Shown piece after piece: positions 17,926 through 27,500 of a stretch of DNA of 50,318 nt. The stretch comes from Chloroflexota bacterium (GTDB lineage: Bacteria > Chloroflexota > Limnocylindria > P2-11E): contig VBDX01000132.1 of NCBI GenBank assembly GCA_005881885.1, forward strand, positions 1 to 50,318. The letters run 5' to 3'. The translations under genes and the position numbers were made by a program. A model generated the notes under the pieces. It was not told the origin of the DNA. It searched no databases and worked only from the letters and a program-made list of their open reading frames with translations. Each line of letters begins with the position of its first letter. The first letter of the stretch is position 1.

Positions 17926-18882
17926 GTGAAGATCGTGGTCACGCGTCCCGTCGCCGCCGAGGCGCTCGCGATGCTGCGGCCACGCGCCGACGTCGTCGTC
18001 GGACCCGACGACCCCCCGATCCCGACCGCGGACGAGGTCGCGCGGCTGATCGGCGACGCCGACGTCGTGTACACCCTTCCAGCGAACCCGTTGAACGCCG
18101 ACGCCATCCGCGGGGCGAAGCATCTCCGGATGATCGCGACGATGGGCACCGGATACGACAACATCGATGTCGCCGCGGCGAAGGAGCGTCGGATCCCCGT
18201 GACGTTCGCGCCGGGCATCCTTGATGAGACCACCGCCGATGGAGCGTTCGCGCTCCTCCTGGCGGCCGCGCGACGCCTCGGCGAAGCCGAGCGTTTCCTC
18301 CGCGCCGGCAAGTACCGCGGCTGGACACCCTTCATGTTCACCGGGCAGGACGTCAACCACGCCACGCTCGGGGTTGTCGGGATGGGGCGGATCGGCAGGG
18401 CCCTCTCGCGACGCGCGAAAGGCTTCGCCATGACCATCCTCTACCACGATGCGCGGCGCAACGAGGACGCCGAGCGCGAGCTTGAAGCGACGTTCATCGC
18501 CGGACTCGACGATCTTCTCGCGCGAAGCGACTTCGTATCGCTACATGTGCCGCTCCTCCCCGAGACACGGCACCTCATGAATGCCGAGCGCCTGCGCAAG
18601 ATGAAGCGCACCGGGATCCTGATCAACACGTCGCGTGGTCCGGTCGTGGATGAAAGGGCGCTTGCGGATGCTCTCAAGCAGGGCGTGATCGCCGGCGCCG
18701 GCCTCGACGTGTACGAACGGGAGCCTGCGGTCGAGCCGGCGCTGCTCGCCCTCGAGAACGTCGTCCTCCTGCCGCACATCGCTTCGGCATCGGAACGGAC
18801 GCGGACCCGGATGGCCGTGCGCGCCGCCGAGAACATCCTTGCTTTTCTCGACGGCAAGCCTCTTCTCGATCCGGTGCCCTAA
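17926..18882 (+). CDS. D-2-hydroxyacid dehydrogenase (glyoxylate/hydroxypyruvate reductase-like)
   Basis: This 318-residue NAD(P)-dependent enzyme belongs to the D-isomer 2-hydroxyacid dehydrogenase family. It shows GVVGMGRIGRA (nucleotide-binding GxGxxG), NTSRGPVVDE with the catalytic Arg, DVYEREP with the Glu, and LLPHIASAS with the catalytic His. The motifs fit the glyoxylate/D-glycerate dehydrogenase subgroup. The GTG start at 17926 (VKIVVTRP) matches the family N-terminus. It is followed by the hydrolase gene after one base. Confidence 0.88.
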   Translation: MKIVVTRPVAAEALAMLRPRADVVVGPDDPPIPTADEVARLIGDADVVYTLPANPLNADAIRGAKHLRMIATMGTGYDNIDVAAAKERRIPVTFAPGILDETTADGAFALLLAAARRLGEAERFLRAGKYRGWTPFMFTGQDVNHATLGVVGMGRIGRALSRRAKGFAMTILYHDARRNEDAERELEATFIAGLDDLLARSDFVSLHVPLLPETRHLMNAERLRKMKRTGILINTSRGPVVDERALADALKQGVIAGAGLDVYEREPAVEPALLALENVVLLPHIASASERTRTRMAVRAAENILAFLDGKPLLDPVP

Positions 18883-18883
18883 C

Positions 18884-19531
18884 GTGGCGACCGCGACGAG
18901 TGCGCTGCCAACGCTCCTGAGCTTCGCGAGCGAACGCGAGACGCTACAGGCGGAGCTTTACGGCGATATTCCCGCGGACCGGGTGGCGATCCTGATCCAT
19001 GGACAGAACTGGGACGCGTCCGGATGGCGGAACGTCGCTCCGCGCTTGGCGGCACGCGGCGTCGCGGCGCTCGCCGTGAATCTCCGCGGGTACGCAGGCT
19101 CGAGCGGAAAGACGAACCGTTACCGACCCAATGCGCCGTGGACGCCGGTCACCGATCTTCGCGCGGCGAAGGCGGCGCTGCGCGGCCGTGGCGCATCTGA
19201 GATCGCGCTCGTCGGCGCGTCCATGGGCGGAAGCGCGGTGCTCGCCTCGAGCTTCGAAAACGACGTCGAGTGCGTCGTTGCCGTCTCGGCGCCCGTGGCC
19301 GGGGTGCCAGAGGAGCTCGCGAAGAAGATCACCGGGCGCAAGCTTTTTGTCTGCGCAGATCGAGACTCGCTGCGCGCGGCCCCGAACGTCCTGCGCTGCT
19401 TCACCGCGGCGAGCTCGCCGAAGACCCTCGTCTTCTTCGGCGGAAGAGAGCACTCTCGTGCGATGTTCACCGCGTCCTACGGCGAGGAGGCGATCAGCGC
19501 GATCGTGGAGTTCGTGTGCCGGCGCGGGTGA
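18884..19531 (+). CDS. Alpha/beta-fold hydrolase
   Basis: This 215-residue protein starts at GTG right after the dehydrogenase stop. It shows VAILIHGQNWDASGWRNV (oxyanion region), the nucleophile elbow VGASMGGS and a late His in GREHSRAMF that could be the catalytic base. It has no signal peptide. It is a dienelactone-hydrolase-like serine hydrolase of unknown substrate. Its TGA overlaps the GTG of the XRE gene. Confidence 0.8.
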   Translation: MATATSALPTLLSFASERETLQAELYGDIPADRVAILIHGQNWDASGWRNVAPRLAARGVAALAVNLRGYAGSSGKTNRYRPNAPWTPVTDLRAAKAALRGRGASEIALVGASMGGSAVLASSFENDVECVVAVSAPVAGVPEELAKKITGRKLFVCADRDSLRAAPNVLRCFTAASSPKTLVFFGGREHSRAMFTASYGEEAISAIVEFVCRRG

Positions 19532-19773
19532 ACCCGGACGTCCCGGGCGAGCCGCGGCTGCTGCGAAGGGTGGGAAAGCGCATCCGCACGCTCCGCGAGA
19601 AGAAAGGAATGACGATGGCCGAGCTCGGGGCGAGCGCGAAAGGCATTGTGTACTTCCAACGGCAGTACGTGTGGAAGATGGAGACGGGCAGGGTTGCTCC
19701 CTCGCTCGCCGCACTCGCCCATTTCGCGCGGCGTTTGGATGTTCCCCTTGCTGAGCTGCTGCGGGGCATCTAG
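19528..19773 (+). CDS. XRE-family HTH regulator
   Basis: This 81-residue protein is almost entirely a Cro/C1-type helix-turn-helix: RIRTLREKKGMTMAELGASA, then YVWKMETGRVAPSLAALAHFARRLDVPLAELL. It starts at the GTG of a GTGA overlap with the hydrolase gene. There is no sensor domain. It may regulate its own operon. Confidence 0.85.
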   Translation: MNPDVPGEPRLLRRVGKRIRTLREKKGMTMAELGASAKGIVYFQRQYVWKMETGRVAPSLAALAHFARRLDVPLAELLRGI

Positions 19774-19811
19774 TCGCTCGCTTATCCGCTCGTTGCTGGC
19801 GGGCAACGTAA

Positions 19812-20207
19812 ATGAGTGACACCATGGATCGGATGAACTCGCCGCTCAAGCGGCGCGTCCTCGTCATCGAGGACGACCCGGACGTGCGCAAGCTCATTAC
19901 AGAGTCCTTACGGGCCGCGGGTCTCGATGCCCTGCCGGCCGTCGATGGTGCTCAAGCATTGCGCACGGCTCTCGCGCGAAAGCCTGCGGCGATCGTTCTG
20001 GACCTCGGTCTTCCGGACTTCGATGGCGCTCAGTTCGTGGCACGGTGGCGCGAGCGACGGCCCGACTCTCGCGACGTACCGATCGTGGTCATCAGTGGTC
20101 ATCCGGATCGACGCGAGGTCGGCGGCCTGATCGGCGCTGTGAAGGTTTTTGGCAAACCGTTCGAGGTCGACGAGCTCGTCGGGACGGTGGACCGCGTCCT
20201 GAACTAA
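19812..20207 (+). CDS. Stand-alone response regulator receiver
   Basis: This 131-residue protein has a receiver domain only: acidic residues in VIEDDPDVRK, phospho-acceptor Asp64 (IVLDLGLPDFDG) and Lys115 (VFGKPF). With no output domain it probably passes phosphate or binds a partner. It converges on the broken LuxR-PAS gene, 11 bases away across a hairpin. Confidence 0.88.
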   Translation: MSDTMDRMNSPLKRRVLVIEDDPDVRKLITESLRAAGLDALPAVDGAQALRTALARKPAAIVLDLGLPDFDGAQFVARWRERRPDSRDVPIVVISGHPDRREVGGLIGAVKVFGKPFEVDELVGTVDRVLN

Positions 20208-20230
20208 CTCGTTCTCGGTTACAGAACGAG
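20208..20230. terminator. Putative bidirectional terminator hairpin between convergent genes
   Basis: A perfect 8-bp inverted repeat (CTCGTTCT / AGAACGAG) with a 7-base loop starts right after the receiver gene stop. The original stop codon of the convergent LuxR-PAS gene lies at the loop edge (20219-20221). There is no T-tract, so its termination activity is uncertain. Confidence 0.5.
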
Positions 20231-21163
20231 CACCGCGCCGCGAATGCTCCCATCTGGGCGGCGCAGCGGAGTGGCGCGCTCGTGCAACCTCAAGAGCTCG
20301 TCTTTGCGCCCCGTGTAGGCCAGGTCCATATCGACCGTCTCCCCGTGGAGGGCCCGCGTGCTCGGAAAGTCTTCGATCTCGAGGGGCCCGCCAACTGCGT
20401 CGCGCAGCGCGCCATTCTCCTGACGCTCAGACGGTGTGCTGCCGAGCAGCTCCGTTCCGAAGAGATGACGTCATTGTTGAACACCAGCACGCTGCTTTGG
20501 ATGTGGTCCAGGACGGCCAGGTGTTCGGCTCTGAGCTCGGCCCAGCCGCTCGCGAGCGTGCACCTGTTCCGTCACGTCCAGGCAGAACACCATCACTCCG
20601 TTCACGCTCGTGTCCTCGCCGCGAAGGGGTTGGAAGACGAAGCTGCCGTAGCCGGGTGCGGGGATCCCGTCGCGTAAGAACTTCGCCGGCATCTCGTGGC
20701 GCACCGCCGGAACGCCGCTCGCGTAGACCTCGTCGTACGTCGCGAGCATCTCGCTCGAGATCTCGGGGAAGACGTCGCGTATGCGGCGACCGAGGAACTC
20801 CCGTCCGGCGCAAGCACGACGGAACGCTTCGTTCGTTATCTCGATCACGTGCTCGGGTCCGCGGAGCATCGCAAGCATCACGGGCGCTTCGCTGAAGATG
20901 TACTGCAGCCAGGCCGGTTCGATGGCCTGATGGCCGGTGATCATGCGTTGCGTACCGGCCTCGGCTAGCGCGGCGCGATTGGGGACGCCGAAGCGCTGAA
21001 GCAGGAGCGAGACGTGCTCCTTGACGGCCTGCTCGCTGACGCCGAGCTCTTTCGCGATCTGCTTGTTCTCGCGTCCACGGATGACGCGGTTGAGGACCTG
21101 CGACTGCCGCGATGTCAGGCGCGTCTCCTTAACGGATGGGGCCCGCCGCGCTCGTTGGCTCAT
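20219..21163 (-). pseudogene. LuxR-type HTH plus two PAS domains, frameshifted
   Basis: The intact N-terminal part (from ATG 21163) has a LuxR/NarL helix-turn-helix first (LTSRQSQVLNRVIRG, NKQIAKELGVSEQAVKEHVS) and then a PAS domain ending in LDVTEQVHARERL. Around 20541 an extra base shifts the frame, and about 75 bases later, near 20464, a missing base restores it. In between, the second frame reads AELRAEHLAVLDHIQSSVLV, a natural PAS linker. After the restoration the original frame continues with FGTELLGSTPSERQ to LRRPDGSIRGAVLVL and a stop at 20219. As sequenced, the protein ends at 20471. It is either a decayed gene or carries two sequencing indels. Confidence 0.7.
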
Positions 21164-21217
21164 ACCCTGATACAAGGCAACTTCTCGAACGCAGCTGCCG
21201 AGCGAGCGGGGACCACC

Positions 21218-21231
21218 TATACGTAAGTATA
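21218..21231. promoter_or_regulatory. AT-rich palindromic site upstream of the LuxR-PAS gene
   Basis: TATACGTAAGTATA is nearly symmetric (TATAC...GTATA arms) and stands out in very GC-rich DNA. It lies 55-68 bases upstream of the LuxR-PAS start. LuxR/FixJ-type regulators commonly bind such short palindromes, so this could be an autoregulatory operator or part of a promoter. Confidence 0.4.
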
Positions 21232-21712
21232 TCTATCCGCGTCTGGTTTAACCCCACAGAAGGGTCGAGGCGCTGACTTTTCGCGCCTTCCGCAAGAACA
21301 ACGTCGGGAACCAGATCGTGGCCAAGCGCGCGGCTGCCGCTCGGTGCTCGCGAGATAGAGCGCCTGCGCGTGATCATGATTGCAGCGGTCGAATCGCGCG
21401 ACCGGCGCGAGTTCCGGACCTATACACGACTCGCGCCGAAGCTCGACTCGCCGAACTTGCGAGAAGCGGTGCTCATACGTCTCCGGACGGGCGACGCGGG
21501 CAGCGCCGTCGCTCACTGTGGATGCTGAGGCATCTTCTGGACCTGTCGCTGGAAGCCGCCGCCCGCGCGATCGGCCGCGAGATCCTCGTCGCGACGGAGG
21601 CCACGCCTCCAGGGTGCAGCGCCCGCGACTGGGTACGCGAGATCGCGAGGCGATTCCTTGGGGTGAAGCGGTTCTTTGCATGATCCTCTCAGACCCAAGC
21701 GCGTCGTGGCCG
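21232..21712. other. 480-base stretch without a confident gene
   Basis: No reading frame here resembles a known family on either strand. A 50-codon frame at 21376-21528 (MIAAVESRDRREFRTYTRLA onward) has natural-looking composition and could be a small gene or a relic. Another frame further on contains LLDLSLEAAARAIG. Neither has a clear ribosome site. The stretch separates the LuxR-PAS promoter from tRNA-Lys. Confidence 0.4.
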
Positions 21713-21784
21713 TGAGCCCGCCGGGATTCGAACCCGGAACCAAGGGATTAAAAGTCCCCTGCTCTACCGTTGAGCTACGGGCCC
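21713..21784 (-). tRNA. tRNA-Lys (UUU)
   Basis: Read on the minus strand, a 72-nt cloverleaf begins GGGCCCGTAGCTCAACGG. It has a 7-bp acceptor stem (one G-U pair), a D-arm, the anticodon loop CTTTTAA with anticodon UUU (21750-21752), and the T-arm GGTTCGAATCC. The discriminator is A and CCA is not encoded. Confidence 0.95.
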
Positions 21785-21890
21785 AAGGAGCCGCGTCGCG
21801 AGCTTGCTCGACCACGTGGCTGACGACGGGCCCGCGAGCGTTGCGAGAGGGGCCCGCCTCCGAGCAATTTTAGGCGTCCATACTCGCGCG

Positions 21891-22715
21891 ATGCCGCTCG
21901 TCTTTGGATGCATCGCTCCGCATGGCTCCATCGCGATCCCCGAGGCAAAACCCGCAGACCGACCGACGCTCGCCATGACCACGACCGAGGGTATGAAAGA
22001 GCTCGGCCGGCGATTCGCGGCCGCGCGACCCGAGGTTTCGATCGTGCTGACGCCACACAACGTCCACGTCGAGGGCGCGATGGCGGTCATCGACGCCGGC
22101 GCCGTCGCCGGTGACCTCAGTCAGTGGGGGAGCCCGATCGCGATGCGCGTGCCCGTCGATCGCGATCTCGCGATCGCGGTCCGGGACACGATCCGCGCGG
22201 CCGGCATCCCGGTGGTCGCAGTGAGCTACGGCGCGAACGATCCCGCGGCTTCCGTCGCCCCGATGGACTGGGCTGTCCTCGTTCCCGCGCACTTCATGGG
22301 CGGGCGCACAGATCCCCAGGTCCCGCTCGTCGTCGTCGCGCCGGCGCGCGATCTTCTCGACGACATCCACGTTCGGGCGGGTGAGGCGATCGCCCGCGCG
22401 GCTGCGGCCTCCCCCAAGCGCGTCGCGCTCGTGGCGAGCTGCGATCACGGTCATGGCCATGACGCGAACGGACCGTACGGGTTCACCCCGAGATCGAAGG
22501 AGTTCGACGAGGCGGTCATCGATCTCATCAAGCGCGATGACGTGGCCGGGATCTCACATCTTGGATCGACGTTCGCGCGCGAAGCGAAAGCCGATAGCTA
22601 CTGGCAGATGCTGATGCTGCAGGGCGCGCTGGGGCGCGGTGGCTGGAAGGGCGAATTTCTCTCGTACGAGGCTCCGACCTATTTCGGCATGCTCTGCGCC
22701 GCATACACGCGCTGA
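21891..22715 (+). CDS. LigB-type class III extradiol dioxygenase
   Basis: This 274-residue protein belongs to the catalytic LigB superfamily, non-haem iron enzymes that open aromatic rings. The probable ligands are visible: APHG near residue 10, TPHNVH in the middle and the His-rich SCDHGHGHD. ATG 21891 (MPLVFGCIAPHGS) matches the family start; upstream in-frame codons run back toward the tRNA. It stands alone, with no aromatic pathway genes beside it, so the substrate is open. Confidence 0.8.
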   Translation: MPLVFGCIAPHGSIAIPEAKPADRPTLAMTTTEGMKELGRRFAAARPEVSIVLTPHNVHVEGAMAVIDAGAVAGDLSQWGSPIAMRVPVDRDLAIAVRDTIRAAGIPVVAVSYGANDPAASVAPMDWAVLVPAHFMGGRTDPQVPLVVVAPARDLLDDIHVRAGEAIARAAAASPKRVALVASCDHGHGHDANGPYGFTPRSKEFDEAVIDLIKRDDVAGISHLGSTFAREAKADSYWQMLMLQGALGRGGWKGEFLSYEAPTYFGMLCAAYTR

Positions 22716-22766
22716 GCGCGGCCGACGCCGAGGACTACGGGTCGAAGTCGCTCGAGTTGGACGCCC

Positions 22767-23315
22767 TCATCGAGGCCGTTGAGCGGAACGCCACAGGAGG
22801 ACACTGACCAGAGCGCCTGCGGCGAGCGTCGCGAGCGCGAGCATCCGGACGACCTCGAGCTGGCCCTGGAACGCGAACCACGGCGGCGTGAGGATCAGGA
22901 CCTGCGCCATCCAGTACGCCACCGCGACCGCGTTCGCGACGACCCAGGCGCGCCGCGAGCGCCGCCGAAGGTGTGGGAACAAGATCGCGACCCCAGCCGC
23001 GGCCTCGAGGAGGTGGCCGATCCCCGACGCGAACTGCGTCTCGGTCGCGTCAGGGATCGTGGCGTGAAAGCGCACAAGTATCTCCGTCGCGAGGACGATC
23101 GTCCCGAATCCGAAGTACGCGAGCACCATCGCGAGGGTCGGCGCGGCCAGGCGTAGCGCGGGGGCGCCGCGGGGGACGAACGACATCACGACCGCGCCCA
23201 GGACAAGGCCCGTTGTCATGACGGTGCTCGAGCTGATGAAGAGGAACGGATTGCCGAGAACGTAGCCGATAAGTCCGGCGAGATCGGTCGCGGTCGGTAC
23301 GAGCGACGCGTGCAT
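22767..23315 (-). CDS. Hypothetical polytopic membrane protein
   Basis: This 182-residue protein is not recognised. About five hydrophobic helices can be seen (around residues 12-30, 34-48, 57-80, 103-116 and 126-172). It lacks catalytic-looking polar motifs within the helices. It lies downstream of the FAD oxidoreductase on the same strand with a 52-base gap. Confidence 0.6.
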   Translation of the reverse strand: MHASLVPTATDLAGLIGYVLGNPFLFISSSTVMTTGLVLGAVVMSFVPRGAPALRLAAPTLAMVLAYFGFGTIVLATEILVRFHATIPDATETQFASGIGHLLEAAAGVAILFPHLRRRSRRAWVVANAVAVAYWMAQVLILTPPWFAFQGQLEVVRMLALATLAAGALVSVLLWRSAQRPR

Positions 23316-23367
23316 CTGTAAGTGTCAAACGCACCGCCGCGTTCGGAATCTCGCTTGGCTGCTCGCT

Positions 23368-24492
23368 CTAGGGCCGCTCCGGCGTAAACAGATCGGTCTC
23401 ATTCCGCGACGCACCGCGGACGAGGTCCGCGACAAGCTCACCGGTCGCGGTCGCGAATGCCATGCCGTGCCCGGTGAACCCCGCGTTCACGAAGACTCCG
23501 CCTGCGAGCCGACCGGCGTAGGGGAGCGCGTCGTGAGAGAAGCCCATGATCCCGGCCCAGCGATGGGTGACGGCGGCTTCGGGCGCGCGCTCGCGGAGGA
23601 AGCCTTCGAGCTGTTCTTGCACGCGGGCCGTCGTCCGCTCTTCTTCACCCACCTCGTCGTCGACCGCGGTGTCTCGCCATCCCCCGATGAGCAACCTCCC
23701 GTCGGCCCGCTGCCGCCAGTAACGGTAGCCGCGGTTGGCGTAGGCGGGCCGGTCGAACACGCGACGCGCCACCGCCGCTGTGGCGAGCATCTGACCGCGC
23801 ACCGGGCGGATCCGGAGTGCAACGAGATGCTGCGAGTAGGCGTTCACGCACACCACGACGGCACCCGAGCGCACGCGCCCGCGCTGGGTGCGCAGTCCAT
23901 CCGGCGCCACCGCGGTCACGTGCGTGCCCTGAAAGATGCGCGCCGCGGATCTGGCGGCGGACCGCGCTAGCCCGCGCACGTACTTCACCGGGTGCAGCTC
24001 GCCGTCCTCTTCATAGATCGCGGCGCGCTCCTCGGGTATGAGACGAACACGGACACCCTCGCGCTCCAGGCGCTTCGCGCTCGTACCGACCTCCGCCCAC
24101 TCGGCGTCGTCGCCCGCGAGCTGGGCAGATCCGTTCCAGGCGAGGTCGCAGTCGATGTGTTCTCGGGCGACGACCTCACGGACGAGCTTCTGGTTGTGCC
24201 TGGTGAATCGCCACACGCGCAGGGCGCGCTCTTCGCCGTAGCGTTCGGTGGCCGCGGCGAAATTCTCGGCGACTCCCGCCAGGAGAAAGCCCGCATTTCG
24301 CCCGCTCGCGGCTTCGGCGACCGTGCGCGCCTCGACGACGATCGGCTTCGCGCCTGCGCGTGCGAGGTGGTACGCGGTCGCGATTCCCGCGATACCCGCG
24401 CCGACGATTGCGACGTCGGCCGACGCATCGTTGTCGAGGCTCGGGTAGTTGTCGGCCGCAATCTCGTCGAGCCAGATGCTCGTCATTTCCAT
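23368..24492 (-). CDS. FAD-dependent amine/amino acid oxidoreductase (DAO family)
   Basis: This 374-residue protein of the glycine oxidase/D-amino acid oxidase fold has the dinucleotide motif VAIVGAGIAGIATAYHLARA near residue 27 and ASGRNAGFLLAG, with FTGHGMAFATATGELVADLV closing the FAD site. The N-terminal SIWLDE stretch recalls gamma-glutamylputrescine oxidases (PuuB-like). It oxidises C-N bonds of amines or amino acids; the substrate is not determined. It is divergent from the secreted nuclease gene (26-base gap). Confidence 0.8.
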   Translation of the reverse strand: MEMTSIWLDEIAADNYPSLDNDASADVAIVGAGIAGIATAYHLARAGAKPIVVEARTVAEAASGRNAGFLLAGVAENFAAATERYGEERALRVWRFTRHNQKLVREVVAREHIDCDLAWNGSAQLAGDDAEWAEVGTSAKRLEREGVRVRLIPEERAAIYEEDGELHPVKYVRGLARSAARSAARIFQGTHVTAVAPDGLRTQRGRVRSGAVVVCVNAYSQHLVALRIRPVRGQMLATAAVARRVFDRPAYANRGYRYWRQRADGRLLIGGWRDTAVDDEVGEEERTTARVQEQLEGFLRERAPEAAVTHRWAGIMGFSHDALPYAGRLAGGVFVNAGFTGHGMAFATATGELVADLVRGASRNETDLFTPERP

Positions 24493-24518
24493 TACTCTGC
24501 CCTAGGCACGGCCGCGCG

Positions 24519-27500
24519 ATGTTTGTGAGGGTGGGAATGTTCCGTCGCCGGTCTCTGGCGTTCCTCGTGTTCTTCTCGATGGTCGTGACGGTCCTGCCGT
24601 TCGCGGAGCAGGCGGCGGCAGCGTCGCCGGACATCGTCATCAGCCAGATCTATGGCGGCGGCGGAAACGCGGGCGCGACATTGCGGAATGACTTCATCGA
24701 ACTCTTCAATCGGGGCGCCAGCGCAGTGAATGTGAACGGCTGGTCCGTCCAGTACGCGGCGTCGGCGGGAACGACCTGGCAGAAGACGGCTCTCACCAAC
24801 GTCACACTCCAGCCCGGCCAGTACTACCTTGTTCAGGAGGCGCAGGGTGCCGGCGGGACGCAGAACCTACCGACGCCCGACGCGACCGGCACCATCGCGA
24901 TGTCTGCGACCGCCGGCAAAGTCGCCCTGCTCAACAACAACACGACCCTACCGACAGGGACATCTTGCCCATCTGCGGCCACCGTCATCGACTTCGTCGG
25001 CTACGGGTCAGCCGCGAACTGCTTCGAGGGCAATGGGCCGACGGCCACGCTCAGTAACACGACGGCCGCGCTGCGGTCGGGTAGCGGCTGCGTGGAAACC
25101 GACAACAACGCGGCTGATTTCGTCGTCGGAGGGCCCAATCCGCGCAATTCCGCTTCGCCCCTCGGAAACTGCAACGACCAACCGCCGGATGTGAGCGGGA
25201 CCGTACCGTCCGCTGGAGCGAGTGGCGTCGCATTCAACGCGAATATCTCAGTGACGTTTAGCGAGCCCGTGACTGTGACCGTGCCGTGGTTCACGATCTC
25301 CTGCTCCCTTAGTGGCGCGCATCGTGCGGCCTCCACCGGTGGACCCACGACCTTCTCGCTGGACCCCACGGCGGACTTTGTCGGCAGCGAGACCTGCACC
25401 GTAACCATCCTGGCCGCGCAGGTCGCCGACCAGGACCTCATCGACCCGCCCGATACGATGGCCGCCAACTACGTATTCAACTTCACTACGACCGCGGCGA
25501 CTCGGCGCATTCACGAGATCCAGGGAGCGGCCCATCGCTCCCCGTTCGAAGGTCAGCCGGTCGGAAACGTCGCCGGGATCGTGACATTCAGAATTTCGAA
25601 CGGTTTCTTCATGCAGGACCCCGCGCCCGACGACGATCCCGAGACATCTGAGGGCATCTTCGTTTTCACCTCGTCATTGCCTTCGGTCAGCGTCGGCGAT
25701 TCGGTCACGGTCAACGGGTCCGTCTTCGAGTTCCGTGCGAGCTCCACCAATCTGACGATCACCGAGCTCATCTCGCCCTCTATCGCGGTCCTTTCGTCGG
25801 GCAATCCGCTGCCGCCTCCGACGGTCTGGACACCGCCGAGCGAGATCATCGAGGACGACGCGACCGGTGACGTCGAGATCAGCGCCGTCTTCGATCCGGC
25901 GACCGATGGGATCGACTACGCCGAGAGCCTCGAAGGCATGCGCGTGGAGATCGACGACGCGACCGCGACCGGTCCAAGCATTAGCTTCACCTCGAGCCAG
26001 ACCACCGAGGTGTCGCTGGTCAATCCGAACGCGGGTATCCGCACGCCGCGCGGCGGTGTCGTTATCCGGGCGACGGACTTCAATCCTGAGCGGCTGATCC
26101 TGCAGGCTGTTTTGGGAACGTTGCCGAACGTGAACGTCGGGGACCGCATCGCGGGCGCGACGGTCGGAGTCCTGGACTACAACTTCGGCAACTACAAGCT
26201 TCGTCCAACCCAAGCGTTCGTCTTCGTCTCCGGCGGCCTCACGAAAGAGACCACCGCCGCGCCGATTGGCGACCAGCTCGCGGTCGCGACCTTCAACGTC
26301 GAGAACCTCGACCCGACCGATGGACCCGCGAAATTCGACGGGCTCGCGCACGTCCTCGTCGACAATCTGCGCTCGCCCGATGTCGTCGCGCTCGAGGAGG
26401 TCCAGGACAACACTGGGCCCGTCAACGACGGCACGGTGAACTCCGACGCGACACTGAACACGCTCGTCGCTGCTATCCACGCCGCCGGGGGGCCGGACTA
26501 TGAGTACCGCTACGTCAGCCCCGAGGACGGCCGCGACGGGGGCGAGCCGGGCGGCAACATCCGGGTGGCATTCCTGTTCCGGATCGATCGTGGCCTCGCG
26601 TTCGTCGACCGATCCGGGGCTGGTCCGCTCACCGCGAACGCGGTGGTTGGCACCGGCGCGGCAACGCGCCTTCAGTACAGCCCCGGTCGGATCGCTCCGA
26701 CCAACACCGCGTGGACCAGCAGCCGGAAGCCGCTGGCGGCGGAGTTCACCTTCCAGGGACATCGCCTGTTCGTCATCGGGAATCACTTCAACTCCAAGGG
26801 CGGTGACCAGCCGCACTACGGTCGCTTCCAGCCGCCGGTCCGCTCCTCTGAGGTCCAGCGGCACCAGCAGGCAGCGCTGGTGAACAACTTCGTAGGCCAG
26901 ATCCTGGGCGCGGACCCGTTCGCTGAGGTCATCGTTCTCGGCGACCTGAACGACTTCCAGTTCTCGGACACGCTCTCCATCGTCGAGGGTGGCGTTTTGC
27001 ATGCGCTCGTGGACACGCTTCCGATAGCCGAGCAGTACACGTATGACTTCGACGGCAACTCGCAGGCGATCGATCACATCCTGCTTGACGCCAATCTGTT
27101 CGACCACGCGCAGTACGCCTACGACATCGTGCACGCGAACTCGGAGTTCGCGGTGAAGGTGTCCGACCACGAGCCGCAGGTCGTGCGCATCGGTCTTCCG
27201 CAACCGACGATCTCCGCCGCACGTTCGCCCGCCGCGAACACCGCCGGGTGGAACAACAGCGACGTCACCGTGAGCTTCACCTGCCTGGACCCGCTCTCGG
27301 CGCTCGCGGCATGCCCAGCCCAGGTCATCGTGAGCGCGGAAGGTCGCGATCAGTCGGTGACCGGCAGCTCAACGCTGAAGGGAGGCGGTACGGTCGCCGC
27401 GACGGTCACCGGGATCTCGATCGACAAGACCAAGCCGGTCGTCTCGTACATCGGGAACGCCGGCACGTACGGCGCAGAGGAGACGGTGCATATCCGGTGC

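Noticed and set aside
21217-21681. 154-residue minus-strand frame in the gap before tRNA-Lys
   Set aside because: Its composition is Arg/Ser-rich, and it has no motif and no ribosome site; I left the stretch as unassigned.
25674-27203. 509-residue minus-strand frame inside the nuclease gene
   Set aside because: It lies opposite the catalytic EEP domain whose motifs are all intact on the plus strand; its own sequence shows no recognisable domain.
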